A DNA stretch of 36,393 nucleotides from the NCBI GenBank assembly GCA_947164995.1, contig CAMUYU010000012.1, forward strand, positions 1 to 36,393. Direction: 5' to 3'. This DNA is from an uncultured Clostridia bacterium (GTDB lineage Bacteria; Bacillota; Clostridia; TANB77; UBA1234). A program made the position numbers and the translations under genes. Positions 7,037 to 14,909 of this stretch are shown here, one piece after another (the stretch's first letter is position 1; each line of letters starts with the position of its first letter). Under the pieces are notes generated by a model. The model ran no database searches, was not told the origin of the DNA, and saw only the letters and a program-made list of their open reading frames with translations.

Positions 7037-9334
7037 TTAAAATAGTTCATCAAATTCTTTCCAATTTCTTTTGTTATCTGAATATTTTTCATATACATTT
7101 CTATCGAAGTATAGGAACTTTCCACTTTCGTATATAACTAAACCGCCAACAAGTTTCTTGCCCTTACTTCTAATTTCATCAGTAATATATTGTTGCAATG
7201 CTTGTGATTTTTCTTTATTGTCATCTTCATTGTATCCTTCTGCTTTAGTATCAAATATTCCTATTCTTCCGTCTTTAAACAGAATAATGAAATCTGGTTG
7301 AAAAGTTGAGCCGTCTGCTTTTTCAATTCCAAAATTGGTTTTCATATGTTCAGAGCCGTTTTTCCAAAACCACTCAACTGATTCATCGTGTTTATCTAAA
7401 TATTTAATAAATTTTTCTTCAAGCGAATTAATTTTGTCATTCTTTAATTCCATATATAAAGGCTGATGCAATGATAATTTAGATTTCAGCTCTGCATTCG
7501 TTTCTGAGTTATAATTTTTTTCAGCAGGGATTTCCCATTTCTCATTTATTTCCTTATCAGACCTTTGTTCTACTTCATGATTGTGAACCTGCTTATAATT
7601 TAATGTTGCAACATTTAATAATTCACCAAATATTTCTTCATTTGCAACAATCATATTTTGTATATACATTATCCCATTTTTTGCAGCTTTTAATCTTAAA
7701 TACTTTCCAAGACACTTATATATAGCTTGCTTAACTGTTGGGATTGATCTTTTCGGTGCAAAGCCATTTAGATTGTTTTTTATCACATTTTCAAAAAGAA
7801 TTTGCAAATCTTCTTCACTATATGGACAGCTTATTAATGATTGACTAGCATCAAATTCTTTTTTTTCATCTATTTCTTTTGCCTCTATAACTACATCGCT
7901 TGGTATTCCATCTTCACCAAAATATTCTGTTATAACGCCCTTATCTTTTATTTTTTGAACATTATCTGCGATTTGATCTGGTAGATGAGAGTCATCCACG
8001 TATCTTATATTGAAATAGTGACAAAATTCTCTATCAAATACATCATAAAAACTTGAAGTTATATCACCAAAATCTATTCTGTTTTTATAGTAAGACTTTA
8101 ATGGTGTTGGTTTATAAGATGGTATTCTCCTTGAAATTAATGTTTTAATTATATTAGGATTATATATTTCTTTTTTTATTGCTATAGATTGTATATTGGT
8201 ATAAACAAATGCTCTATTTAATTCTTCATCATCATAGTGCTTTGCCTCTGGCATTCTTAGAATTCTACCCACAGTTTGAATTTCAAATGTAATACTATTA
8301 ATTTCTCTAAATCTAATTAATATTTGTGCTCTTGGACAATCCCAACCTGTATCTATAGCCATTTTGAAAATAAGATATTCCATTTTACCATCTAATGGAA
8401 GTAATTCATCAGAATTTTTATCAACAGTATCCCCATCTAAATAAATTCCTAATTTTCCATTTTCTCTAGTAACACCTTTCTCTGACAAAAATTTCATGAC
8501 TGCTTCTTTTTTCAAATTTCCTGCATCAGCATTTGGAATTTGAACCAAAACTAGTGGATTAACATTTATTCCTTTTTCTTTATACCTTTTTGCAAGTGCT
8601 TCACGTTTTCTATATGCACTTTCAAGTACCAATTTTTGAGATGACATCTCATCATCTGCTATTTTTTTTACATCATTATTTATTATTATCTCTTTTTTTA
8701 TCATTCCCTCAAGAATAACATCATTAGGTTCAACTTTTACAAAAGCATCTCTATCTTCTAATACAGGTGTAGCACTCATTTCAATTGTTAAATTTGCCCT
8801 TATAAATTCATCTCTAATTTCTTTTGCTCTTTCAGTAGTAGAACCCGCATGACTTTCATCTATAATTAGAATAACTTTTCTACCAAGTTCATGTGTCTTT
8901 TGAAGAACAGATGGGAAATTATATTTTTCATTATCTTTCATAAGAGTATTTTTAAAATCTCCAGTTTCCTTATCTTTGGCACGTATTTTCTCCCAATTGA
9001 CAAATACAGCTTCGTTTTGCTCTATATATTCTCTTCCTCCAAAAAAATCATTTTCCATAAGAGTACAATCTATTTTTTCGTCGATTTCTCTTTTAACGCT
9101 TTTATAACTTTGTTTATGAAGCTCTCCTTTTCCTATGCTAAGCCATAAAAAACAAATATCTTCTTTGTATTCTTTAGCGAATTCTTGCATAAAAATTGAC
9201 ATCATAAATGTTTTGCCGCTTCCTGTTGGCGCTTGTAAAACCAAAGTTCCACCCTTGCCATCTTTAATATACATTTCTGAAAGAACAAGTAATTTATCAA
9301 TAGCCTCCTCTTGATACTTCTTTAATTCTTTCAA
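7037..9334 (-). CDS. res: Type III restriction enzyme, Res subunit (helicase-nuclease)
   Basis: 765 aa. SF2 translocase: QAPTGSGKT (Walker A, 34-42), IIDESHAG (158-164), MSATPVL (motif III) and QTVGRILRMPEA (motif VI). The C terminus has a PD-(D/E)XK nuclease core: PDF at about 680, then IFDTKAEG at 693-700. With Mod it cleaves DNA away from unmethylated asymmetric sites after ATP-dependent translocation. It starts at TTG 9334, two bases after the mod stop, with AAGGGGG inside the end of mod, implying translational coupling. All expected helicase and nuclease residues are present, so it looks active. Confidence 0.92.
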   Translation of the reverse strand: MKELKKYQEEAIDKLLVLSEMYIKDGKGGTLVLQAPTGSGKTFMMSIFMQEFAKEYKEDICFLWLSIGKGELHKQSYKSVKREIDEKIDCTLMENDFFGGREYIEQNEAVFVNWEKIRAKDKETGDFKNTLMKDNEKYNFPSVLQKTHELGRKVILIIDESHAGSTTERAKEIRDEFIRANLTIEMSATPVLEDRDAFVKVEPNDVILEGMIKKEIIINNDVKKIADDEMSSQKLVLESAYRKREALAKRYKEKGINVNPLVLVQIPNADAGNLKKEAVMKFLSEKGVTRENGKLGIYLDGDTVDKNSDELLPLDGKMEYLIFKMAIDTGWDCPRAQILIRFREINSITFEIQTVGRILRMPEAKHYDDEELNRAFVYTNIQSIAIKKEIYNPNIIKTLISRRIPSYKPTPLKSYYKNRIDFGDITSSFYDVFDREFCHYFNIRYVDDSHLPDQIADNVQKIKDKGVITEYFGEDGIPSDVVIEAKEIDEKKEFDASQSLISCPYSEEDLQILFENVIKNNLNGFAPKRSIPTVKQAIYKCLGKYLRLKAAKNGIMYIQNMIVANEEIFGELLNVATLNYKQVHNHEVEQRSDKEINEKWEIPAEKNYNSETNAELKSKLSLHQPLYMELKNDKINSLEEKFIKYLDKHDESVEWFWKNGSEHMKTNFGIEKADGSTFQPDFIILFKDGRIGIFDTKAEGYNEDDNKEKSQALQQYITDEIRSKGKKLVGGLVIYESGKFLYFDRNVYEKYSDNKRNWKEFDELF

Positions 9335-9336
9335 GC

Positions 9337-10953
9337 CTATTCCCCCTTACTCATTTTTACAATCTTGTTATACAATTCAATAATTTTATATGGTATTGAT
9401 TCCACAGAATAATTATCAATTTCTTTTAAGTCGCTTAAATCAATGTAGTCTCCTAGATTAAAAATATATAATAATTTAGGTTCTTTTATCTTTTTAATCT
9501 CTTTTAAAAACTCTTTGTATTTTTTTCCTAACACATCAAAGTAAACACATGAAAACATAGATTTATCTTCGTTTGTATATATTGCATATTCTTCAGTATT
9601 TTTATACAAATCGTATGTATCTCCCTTTACGCAAAGCATAGGAATACATTTTTCAGTTAAGTCGTAATATAGTTGATCTTTTGTACCTGCCTTATCCACA
9701 AAGTCTGTCTTAAAATACTGCAGACTACCTTTTAAACCATCTGAATATTTTGACTTATCTTCTCTTTTTCCTGTTATAACAGTTTTTAGTCTAGGATATG
9801 TAACTTCTTCGCAAATATTATTTTCATTATTGGTACAAAGAATAAATTTTCTATTTCCGCCATCTTCAGCATTTAATTCTAGAACAGCTTGACCAGTGGT
9901 GCCTGAACCAGCAAAAAAGTCTAAAACAATTGCATTTTTATTGTTTGTTGCATCAACTATCTTTTTTATCATTTCAACCGGTTTAGGATTATCAAACTTT
10001 AAACCAAAATTCTCAATTTCTGTATTTCCATCAGAGGTCCAAAATCCAGAAAAAATACTATACATTTTTTTTCTCTTAGTTTCCATAGGAAATAATTTTA
10101 CAACAAAGTGCTTCTTGGTTTTTTCATCTATAACTAATGCCGCTTCTCGATTGGCTATCATTTTATCTATTTCTTCTCTTTTTTTGATTCCTTTGGTTTT
10201 TTCGATATCTTCGTAATGAAGTCTCCTCTCTGTTCCTTTTTCATATTTGCCAAAACTTTTTCTAATAAAGTCACTTTCATACTGATACTCTATACCATTA
10301 ATTTGAATCGTTTTCCTTGTTTTTTCATCTTTTTCTGTTAAGCCATCTACTAATTCTTTGTTCTTGCAATATATCAGTACATACTCATGACCCTCATAAA
10401 AATATTTTGCCTGTCCACCGCCAGATTTTTTTTGCCATACAAAAGAAGAAATGAAATTGCTTTCTCCAAAAATCCTATCACATAATAGTTTCAATTGAGC
10501 CTGTTCATTATCATCTATTGAAATAAAAATAACTCCTTTTTCTTTTAATAGTCCTCTCGCTATTTGAATTCTTTTTTCAATAAAATTCAACCATTTACTA
10601 TGTTTGTATTCATTGTCATGGTTTATAAATGTATCATTATACATAAATCCACCATTCTTAGTATTATAAGGTGGATCTATATATATAACATCTATTGATT
10701 CTTTATGTGTATAATTTAATACACTTAGTGCATGAAAATTATCTCCCTCAATTAAAATGTTATTTTGTCCACCATTGTTTATTGATTTTTTCTTTATTTC
10801 CTTAAGAATTGGTATTTTTTTATCACAATCAACTACAATCTTTTCAGGTTCTTTTTCTCTATCCCAAACCAATCCATATTTTCCATTGTTTTGTTCGTTA
10901 AGTCCTTCTATATATTGGATTAGTTGTTCTTTTGTCATTTTTGAATAATCCAT
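9337..10953 (-). CDS. mod: Type III DNA methyltransferase, Mod subunit
   Basis: 538 aa beta-class N6-adenine/N4-cytosine methyltransferase. The catalytic DPPYN is at 93-97 and the AdoMet-binding FFAGSGTT at 346-353, i.e. the permuted order with the target-recognition region between them (about 170-320). In type III systems Mod both modifies the asymmetric site and supplies specificity to Res. ATG 10953 was chosen for GAGGGG upstream; the open frame continues 35 codons further but without resemblance. No tandem repeat of the kind that causes phase variation was seen in the N terminus. Usual Mod proteins are somewhat longer (about 600+ aa), so the recognition domain is compact. Confidence 0.92.
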   Translation of the reverse strand: MDYSKMTKEQLIQYIEGLNEQNNGKYGLVWDREKEPEKIVVDCDKKIPILKEIKKKSINNGGQNNILIEGDNFHALSVLNYTHKESIDVIYIDPPYNTKNGGFMYNDTFINHDNEYKHSKWLNFIEKRIQIARGLLKEKGVIFISIDDNEQAQLKLLCDRIFGESNFISSFVWQKKSGGGQAKYFYEGHEYVLIYCKNKELVDGLTEKDEKTRKTIQINGIEYQYESDFIRKSFGKYEKGTERRLHYEDIEKTKGIKKREEIDKMIANREAALVIDEKTKKHFVVKLFPMETKRKKMYSIFSGFWTSDGNTEIENFGLKFDNPKPVEMIKKIVDATNNKNAIVLDFFAGSGTTGQAVLELNAEDGGNRKFILCTNNENNICEEVTYPRLKTVITGKREDKSKYSDGLKGSLQYFKTDFVDKAGTKDQLYYDLTEKCIPMLCVKGDTYDLYKNTEEYAIYTNEDKSMFSCVYFDVLGKKYKEFLKEIKKIKEPKLLYIFNLGDYIDLSDLKEIDNYSVESIPYKIIELYNKIVKMSKGE

Positions 10954-10975
10954 TTTTTCCCCTCTTTTACCCTTT

Positions 10976-11004
10976 TTTAAATATTCGCCACAATAAATTT
11001 TCAA
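10976..11004 (-). promoter_or_regulatory. Possible promoter of the mod-res operon
   Basis: The minus strand shows TTGAAA (11004-10999), 17 nt and TTTAAA (10981-10976), ending about 23 nt before the mod ATG. The hexamers are only partly consensus and the DNA is AT-rich, so this is tentative. Confidence 0.3.
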
Positions 11005-11011
11005 AATGCTA

Positions 11012-11040
11012 TTGACGAATGATGAATTTCCACGTATAAA
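11012..11040 (+). promoter_or_regulatory. Plus-strand promoter upstream of a hairpin, between mod and recombinase
   Basis: TTGACG (11012-11017), exactly 17 nt, TATAAA (11035-11040). Transcription would begin near 11046 and meet the hairpin at 11053-11093 after a few bases. Confidence 0.55.
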
Positions 11041-11052
11041 ATTGGAGAACAA

Positions 11053-11093
11053 AAGCAAGTATCAAAATGTCTACGTTTTGTACTTGCTTTTTA
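11053..11093 (+). terminator. Hairpin with T-run: early terminator or attenuator
   Basis: AAAGCAAGTA and CAAAA on the left pair with TTTTG and TACTTGCTTT on the right (one bulged T), around a short loop, followed by a T-run and TATATG. There is no gene between the promoter at 11012-11040 and this hairpin. It would therefore release an RNA of about 50 nt or attenuate transcription towards the recombinase gene. Confidence 0.55.
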
Positions 11094-11127
11094 TATGTAT
11101 AAAAACTAGAATATTTATGAGAAAATA

Positions 11128-11157
11128 TTGCTTTTTAGAGGCAAAATGCGATATAAT
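11128..11157 (+). promoter_or_regulatory. Candidate promoter of the serine recombinase gene
   Basis: TTGCTT (11128-11133), 18 nt, TATAAT (11152-11157), about 97 nt before the chosen TTG start. The -10 is perfect; the -35 is weak. Confidence 0.45.
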
Positions 11158-11253
11158 GTTCGTACAAAATTGGAGTATAAAAAAGTAGAATTATTTATAC
11201 ATTCATTTGTCTTTTGTTCACTTAAAATTGATTTTGAATTTGAGGTGATTAAA

Positions 11254-11856
11254 TTGATATACGGATATATTCGTGTTTCTTCTAGAGACCAAAAAATAGA
11301 TAGACAATATGAAGAATTAAAGAAATTAAATATAGATGATTGCAACATATTTATAGATAAAGAATCTGGAAAAGATTTTGAACGAAAGAATTATAAGAAA
11401 CTAATCAAAAAAATAAAGCCTAACGATTTGATTGTTATTAAATCAATCGATAGACTTGGTAGAAATTATGATATGATAATTGATGAATGGGCAAAGATTA
11501 CAAAGCAACTCGGTGCGCACATTAAGGTTATCGATATGCCCCTACTCGATACAAGCACAGATAATAATCTTATTGGAAAATTTATTTCAGATATTGTTTT
11601 ACAAATTTTATCTTTTGTCGCAGAAAATGAAAGAATCAATATTAAGCAACGCCAAGCCGAAGGTATCAAGGTTGCAAAAGCTAAAGGAATTAAATTTGGA
11701 AGACCACGAGTTTCTCTTCCTCAAAATCATTATGAAATATTTGATGGATATATTTGCAAGGATTTATCTTGCGAGAAAGCTATTGAACTTTTAGATATTT
11801 CAAGAGGTACATTTTTTAGATTATTAAAGACTTATAAAAGGATTATAGAGTACTAA
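11254..11856 (+). CDS. Small serine recombinase (resolvase/invertase family)
   Basis: 200 aa. The N-terminal resolvase domain starts IYGYIRVSSRDQ, with the catalytic Ser in YIRVS (residue 9), and has the conserved SIDRLGRN arm. The long E helix (IGKFISDIVLQILSFVAENER) leads to IKQRQAEGIKVAKAKG and the FGRP linker typical of invertases/resolvases. A C-terminal helix-turn-helix ends SCEKAIELLDISRGTFFRLL. The start is TTG 11254, set 6-7 nt after GAGGTG; the frame is open 42 codons further upstream without similarity. It is divergent from mod and ends at a strong terminator. It may act on sites in this accessory block, but no pair of crossover repeats was recognised. Confidence 0.88.
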   Translation: MIYGYIRVSSRDQKIDRQYEELKKLNIDDCNIFIDKESGKDFERKNYKKLIKKIKPNDLIVIKSIDRLGRNYDMIIDEWAKITKQLGAHIKVIDMPLLDTSTDNNLIGKFISDIVLQILSFVAENERINIKQRQAEGIKVAKAKGIKFGRPRVSLPQNHYEIFDGYICKDLSCEKAIELLDISRGTFFRLLKTYKRIIEY

Positions 11857-11857
11857 A

Positions 11858-11889
11858 AAAGACCATACTAAGATAGTATGGTCTTTTTT
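11858..11889. terminator. Bidirectional terminator between recombinase and rdgB
   Basis: A 10-bp stem GACCATACTA / TAGTATGGTC (11861-11870, 11874-11883) with a 3-nt loop and A/T runs on both sides. It serves the converging recombinase and rdgB genes. Confidence 0.85.
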
Positions 11890-12472
11890 ATCTCCCACTC
11901 ACATATTCCACAAACTTTGCTATTGCTTTTCCTCTATGGCTTATTGCTCCTTTTTCTTCTCTCGTGCGTTCTGCAAATGTTTTTCCTTCATAAATAAATA
12001 GTGGATCAAATCCAAATCCGTTTGTGCCTACTTCTTCAAATCCTATTACTCCATCTGCTCTTCCTTCAAAGTAGTGTACTTCTCCGCATTCATCTATATA
12101 GCAAACTACTGTTGCAAAGTGTGCTGTTCTTTTTTCTTTTGGTACATCTTTCATCATTTCTAAAAGTTTGGCTCTTCTATCTGCATCGGATTTTCCTTCA
12201 CCTGCAAATCTTGCTGAATATATTCCAGGTGCTCCATCTAGTGCATCTACAAATAGTCCAGAGTCATCAGCAATTACTGGCTTTTTACTTAAGTCATAAA
12301 TTGCTTTTGCTTTTAAATAGCTATTTTCTGCAAGTGTTGTTCCGTTTTCTTCTACTTCAATATCAAATCCGGCTTCACTTTGCGAATATACTTTTATTCC
12401 AAAACTTGCAAGTTTTTCTCCTAGTTCTTTTACTTTGTTTTGATTGTTTGAGGCTAAAATAATTTCGTTCAT
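11888..12472 (-). CDS. rdgB: XTP/dITP diphosphatase (RdgB/HAM1 family)
   Basis: 194 aa, full length. It hydrolyses non-canonical purine nucleoside triphosphates (dITP, XTP) to monophosphates, keeping them out of DNA and RNA. Family signatures: ILASNNQNKVKEL at the N terminus, ENSYLKAKAIYD, VIADDSGLFVDALDGAPGIYSAR (metal and substrate loop), TNGFGFDPLF and SHRGKA near the C terminus. ATG 12472 has AAGGAG about 9 nt upstream. It starts only 16 nt after hicB on the same strand with no terminator or clear promoter between, so it seems to be expressed from the hicAB promoter. Confidence 0.95.
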   Translation of the reverse strand: MNEIILASNNQNKVKELGEKLASFGIKVYSQSEAGFDIEVEENGTTLAENSYLKAKAIYDLSKKPVIADDSGLFVDALDGAPGIYSARFAGEGKSDADRRAKLLEMMKDVPKEKRTAHFATVVCYIDECGEVHYFEGRADGVIGFEEVGTNGFGFDPLFIYEGKTFAERTREEKGAISHRGKAIAKFVEYVSGR

Positions 12473-12488
12473 GTTTCATTTCTCCTTT

Positions 12489-12893
12489 TTAAGATAATAA
12501 TCTTTCTTTTAATCCTTCTTGTAATACTTCAGAAAAATTAATATTCGCTCTTTCTGCAAGTGTATTTAAATAGTTTGGCAATGTTACAGTTTTCTTTACA
12601 GCCTTGCTTCCATGTGTTCTTGCGTATTCATCAATGTCCAAAATAATATATGATTTAAAACCATTTTTATCTTCTAAATGGACATTTTTTATTTTTGATG
12701 CTTTTGGTATTTCCTCACCTTCCTCTATCGAAGTAAGTATCCATCCAGAAGCACAATCTATTGCCATTTCCATTGCTTCCTCTATTGTATCTCCTTCTGT
12801 TACAGCTCCAGGCAAATCTGGAATCACTACCGTATAACCTTCTTCTCCTTCATCAGCTGGATAAAAACATGCTGGATAAATTAATTTTTTCAT
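12489..12893 (-). CDS. hicB: HicB antitoxin
   Basis: 134 aa. The HicB core (LIYPACFYPADEGEEGYTVV, IPDLPGAVTEGDTIEEAMEM, AIDCASGWILTS) folds as a degraded RNase H-like domain that covers HicA. The C-terminal VKKTVTLPNYLNTLAERANINFSEVLQEGL looks like a DNA-binding ribbon-helix-helix segment able to bind the palindrome in the hicAB promoter. It starts at ATG 12893 with AAAGGAG upstream, 15 nt after hicA. A paralogue without hicA lies at 4891-5283. Confidence 0.93.
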   Translation of the reverse strand: MKKLIYPACFYPADEGEEGYTVVIPDLPGAVTEGDTIEEAMEMAIDCASGWILTSIEEGEEIPKASKIKNVHLEDKNGFKSYIILDIDEYARTHGSKAVKKTVTLPNYLNTLAERANINFSEVLQEGLKERLLS

Positions 12894-12908
12894 ATCAATC
12901 GCACTCCT

Positions 12909-13094
12909 TTACTTAAGACCTGCTTGTTTTAAAATATTGTTTACTGTTTTTATTTTCAAATCCTTATTACTATGAAAAGGAATTGTTATTTTTCCAGTTT
13001 TAAATTTGTGCTTATACTGATGATGTGATCCTTCAATACTATATAAAAACCAGCCATCTTTAAGTAATACTTTTTCAATTTCTCTTGCTTTCAC
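12909..13094 (-). CDS. hicA: HicA mRNA interferase toxin
   Basis: 61 aa, the normal length for HicA. Double-stranded RNA-binding-like fold: KAREIEKVLLKDGWFLYSIE, then GSHHQYKHK with the catalytic histidine, then GKITIPFHSNKDLKIKTVNNILKQAGL. It cleaves mRNA unless bound by HicB. It starts at GTG 13094, with AAAGGAG 6 nt upstream, directly behind a perfect-consensus promoter. Confidence 0.93.
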   Translation of the reverse strand: MKAREIEKVLLKDGWFLYSIEGSHHQYKHKFKTGKITIPFHSNKDLKIKTVNNILKQAGLK

Positions 13095-13109
13095 TTAATA
13101 CTCCTTTAT

Positions 13110-13138
13110 ATTATAACACGTGTTACACGTGTTGTCAA
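13110..13138 (-). promoter_or_regulatory. hicAB promoter with operator filling the spacer
   Basis: The minus strand has TTGACA (13138-13133), 17 nt, TATAAT (13115-13110), both perfect. Between and touching the hexamers is the 19-bp palindrome AACACGTGTTACACGTGTT (13115-13133), itself two ACACGTGT palindromes in tandem. HicB bound here would block RNA polymerase completely. Confidence 0.88.
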
Positions 13139-13211
13139 ATTGTAAACTATATCTTGATTAACATTATTTAATTGTTAAAATTTGAGATTCTTTTAGAAAT
13201 ATAGAAAAAAT

Positions 13212-13240
13212 GAAGAAGCTACACGACCTGCAGCTTCTTC
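13212..13240 (-). terminator. Terminator of the second XRE-ImmA gene
   Basis: Stem GAAGAAGCT / AGCTTCTTC with an 11-nt loop, followed on the minus strand by ATTTTTTCTAT. It isolates the XRE-ImmA gene from hicAB. Confidence 0.75.
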
Positions 13241-13298
13241 ATTATATTTATTGCATACTTATTTGTCAATTATAAGTCTTCAATTTATACTTTTTACA

Positions 13299-14375
13299 TT
13301 AGGATACCCATTCATAATAATCTATCATATCTAAATGGTCACCCCATTCTATTAATTCATCTTTTTGAAGTCTTCCAACAACAATAAAAGGTTTTATTTT
13401 CTCATTTTTAGCAAATTTTTCTATATCTAATCTTGAGAACTCTTCATGCTCATTTATAAATTTATTATAATGTTCTTCATTTATCAATATATTCTTGGCA
13501 AAGGTATCTGCTTTAAACTCTCTTTCGCTATCGACCCTATCAAAGTCAACAAATTTATTATTGTAATCATCATTTAATATATGACCTATTTCATGAAATA
13601 AAGTAAACCAAAATGTATCCGCTCTTTTTCTTCTTATTGTGAGACATAATACAAGCTGCCCTTTTTCATTTGGCATAATAAAACCTTGTACAGGTGCACC
13701 TTTGAAGTTTTTTACAACATTAAAAATGATTCCGCATTCAGCAAACAATTCTTGTAATCCAACAATACCTTGGCTAACTTTATTAACTAACATATATGCC
13801 TTAATTTCTTCTAATCTACTTCTTAATAATTCAATGTCCAATCTTTTTTCTATATCCTTTTTATTAGCAATCATTTCACATGTTCTTATCCATGCATATA
13901 GAACATAAGGATTTATTTGACTATTGTTTGATACTTGAGTTCTAAATGCTCCTATTTTGACTATTTCTGGGATGTACGTTAAATTGCTAACTTTTAATTT
14001 TTTCCTTATATCGACAATTAATTCAATATTATTATTGTGATTATCAAAAACACCAAGATTTACCCAATAATCAACAATATCATGAAGTTCATTTGCAATT
14101 TGTTCTTCTTCGTCAGTAACACCAGCTTCTTGTTTTTGAAGAAGAATTTCATTATCATATTCTTGCTGCCTTTCAATCCAAAATTTTGTATCTTTAAAGA
14201 CATAACCTAATTTTTGAGCAAAAGAATTTGTAATATTTTTATGCCCATTAATTAAAGTATTAATGTGCTTTTCAGTAACACCAGTTCTTAATGCCAATTC
14301 TTTTTGTGTCATGTTATTATTCGCTAAATATTCACTTATTAATTCACCAGGATGCTTAATGTGATTTATGCTCAT
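13299..14375 (-). CDS. XRE helix-turn-helix / ImmA-IrrE metallopeptidase regulator
   Basis: 358 aa. Residues 7-60 are a HigA/VapI-type HTH (HPGELISEYLANNNMTQKEL, GVTEKHINTLINGHKNIT). The C-terminal half is an ImmA-type peptidase with HEIGH at 261-265 and the third ligand in EREFKADTFAKNIL. ATG 14375 is preferred (AGGAGG about 10 nt upstream); the ATG at 14384 is too close to that site. No RelE-like toxin adjoins it. Its promoter region is nearly duplicated upstream of the DUF4417-EndoU operon, so I infer that it represses both and may inactivate itself or another protein by proteolysis on a signal. Confidence 0.85.
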   Translation of the reverse strand: MSINHIKHPGELISEYLANNNMTQKELALRTGVTEKHINTLINGHKNITNSFAQKLGYVFKDTKFWIERQQEYDNEILLQKQEAGVTDEEEQIANELHDIVDYWVNLGVFDNHNNNIELIVDIRKKLKVSNLTYIPEIVKIGAFRTQVSNNSQINPYVLYAWIRTCEMIANKKDIEKRLDIELLRSRLEEIKAYMLVNKVSQGIVGLQELFAECGIIFNVVKNFKGAPVQGFIMPNEKGQLVLCLTIRRKRADTFWFTLFHEIGHILNDDYNNKFVDFDRVDSEREFKADTFAKNILINEEHYNKFINEHEEFSRLDIEKFAKNEKIKPFIVVGRLQKDELIEWGDHLDMIDYYEWVS

Positions 14376-14409
14376 ATAATTCATCCCTCCTAAATAATTC
14401 CTAATGCAA

Positions 14410-14428
14410 TATAACTTATTTGGTTATA
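14410..14428. promoter_or_regulatory. Operator, copy 1 (TATAAC-N7-GTTATA)
   Basis: TATAAC and GTTATA arms around 7 nt. Read on the minus strand it is TATAACCAAATAAGTTATA, differing from the copy at 16309-16327 only in a few central bases. It lies in the 5' leader of the XRE-ImmA gene, about 35 nt past the -10. Confidence 0.7.
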
Positions 14429-14462
14429 CTAATCATATAATAATTATTACCATTAATTATTC

Positions 14463-14491
14463 ATTATACATTTACTTAATTTTATTGTAAT
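14463..14491 (-). promoter_or_regulatory. Promoter of the XRE-ImmA gene
   Basis: The minus strand has ATTACA (14491-14486), 17 nt, TATAAT (14468-14463). The surrounding bases (TTACAATAAA at the -35, TATAATGAA at the -10, AATGGTAATAA downstream) recur at the DUF4417-EndoU operon promoter. Confidence 0.65.
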
Positions 14492-14515
14492 CTTTTTGTA
14501 ACATTTAAGATGAAA

Positions 14516-14553
14516 ACAAAGGATATTTAATCAATATGTTAAATATCCTTTGT
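14516..14553 (-). terminator. Terminator of the EndoU-immunity operon
   Basis: A perfect 14-bp stem (14516-14529 with 14540-14553) with a 10-nt loop, followed on the minus strand by TTTTCATCTT. It sits 26 nt past the putative immunity gene and just before the XRE-ImmA promoter. Confidence 0.8.
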
Positions 14554-14579
14554 ATACTGTTTGTATAAATGATGGTAAT

Positions 14580-14909
14580 TTATTCTTCTTCAATATAAGG
14601 CACAAAATCTTCTAAGTCTTTAAAACCTTGTGAAACAAATTTTTTGTTTGCTTTGTTTACTGCAATTGCAAATTTGTTTTGTACACCCTGCTTTTTATAC
14701 TCAAGCCACAAGTCATCAAAAATTTCACTTAACCATTCAAAGTCTTCATATGAGCAGTCATTCTCCATATAATCAATCACAGCATCTAAATTTTGCGATA
14801 GAATTTCAACTGCTTTTTTATTCTTTTTTTCTATTCCATAATCATCTTCTAAATGAAGTGCCTGGCGTTCTGCCAATACCTTCTTATAGTCTTCAATTAT
14901 TGGTGTCAT
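14580..14909 (-). CDS. Putative immunity/antitoxin protein for the EndoU nuclease
   Basis: 109 aa, acidic and helical (DAVIDYMENDCSYEDFEWLS, EIFDDLWLEYKKQG), ending DLEDFVPYIEEE. No family recognised with certainty. The immunity role is inferred from context: its ATG overlaps the TGA of the EndoU frame (ATGA), its charge is opposite to the very basic nuclease, and it closes the operon. AGGAGG lies within the last codons of the nuclease gene, which indicates translational coupling. Confidence 0.6.
   Translation of the reverse strand: MTPIIEDYKKVLAERQALHLEDDYGIEKKNKKAVEILSQNLDAVIDYMENDCSYEDFEWLSEIFDDLWLEYKKQGVQNKFAIAVNKANKKFVSQGFKDLEDFVPYIEEE

Noticed and set aside
10954-11058. 35-codon N-terminal extension of Mod
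   Set aside because: The GAGGGG site before ATG 10953 and the Mod-like start there fit better; the extension runs through the promoter region.
9337-11058. Phase-variable repeat tract in mod
   Set aside because: No tandem short repeat or long homopolymer was found at the 5' end or within the gene.
11128-11253. 42-codon N-terminal extension of the recombinase
   Set aside because: Serine recombinases begin a few residues before Y-x-R-V-S, and GAGGTG is placed for TTG 11254.
11115-11348. Minus-strand 77-aa frame at the start of the recombinase gene
   Set aside because: Overlaps the recombinase active-site region antisense, and has no ribosome site or family resemblance.
12001-12462. Plus-strand 153-aa Leu-rich open frame opposite rdgB
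   Set aside because: It lies wholly antisense to a full-length, clearly conserved RdgB. The Leu/His composition is that of a shadow frame and there is no ribosome site.
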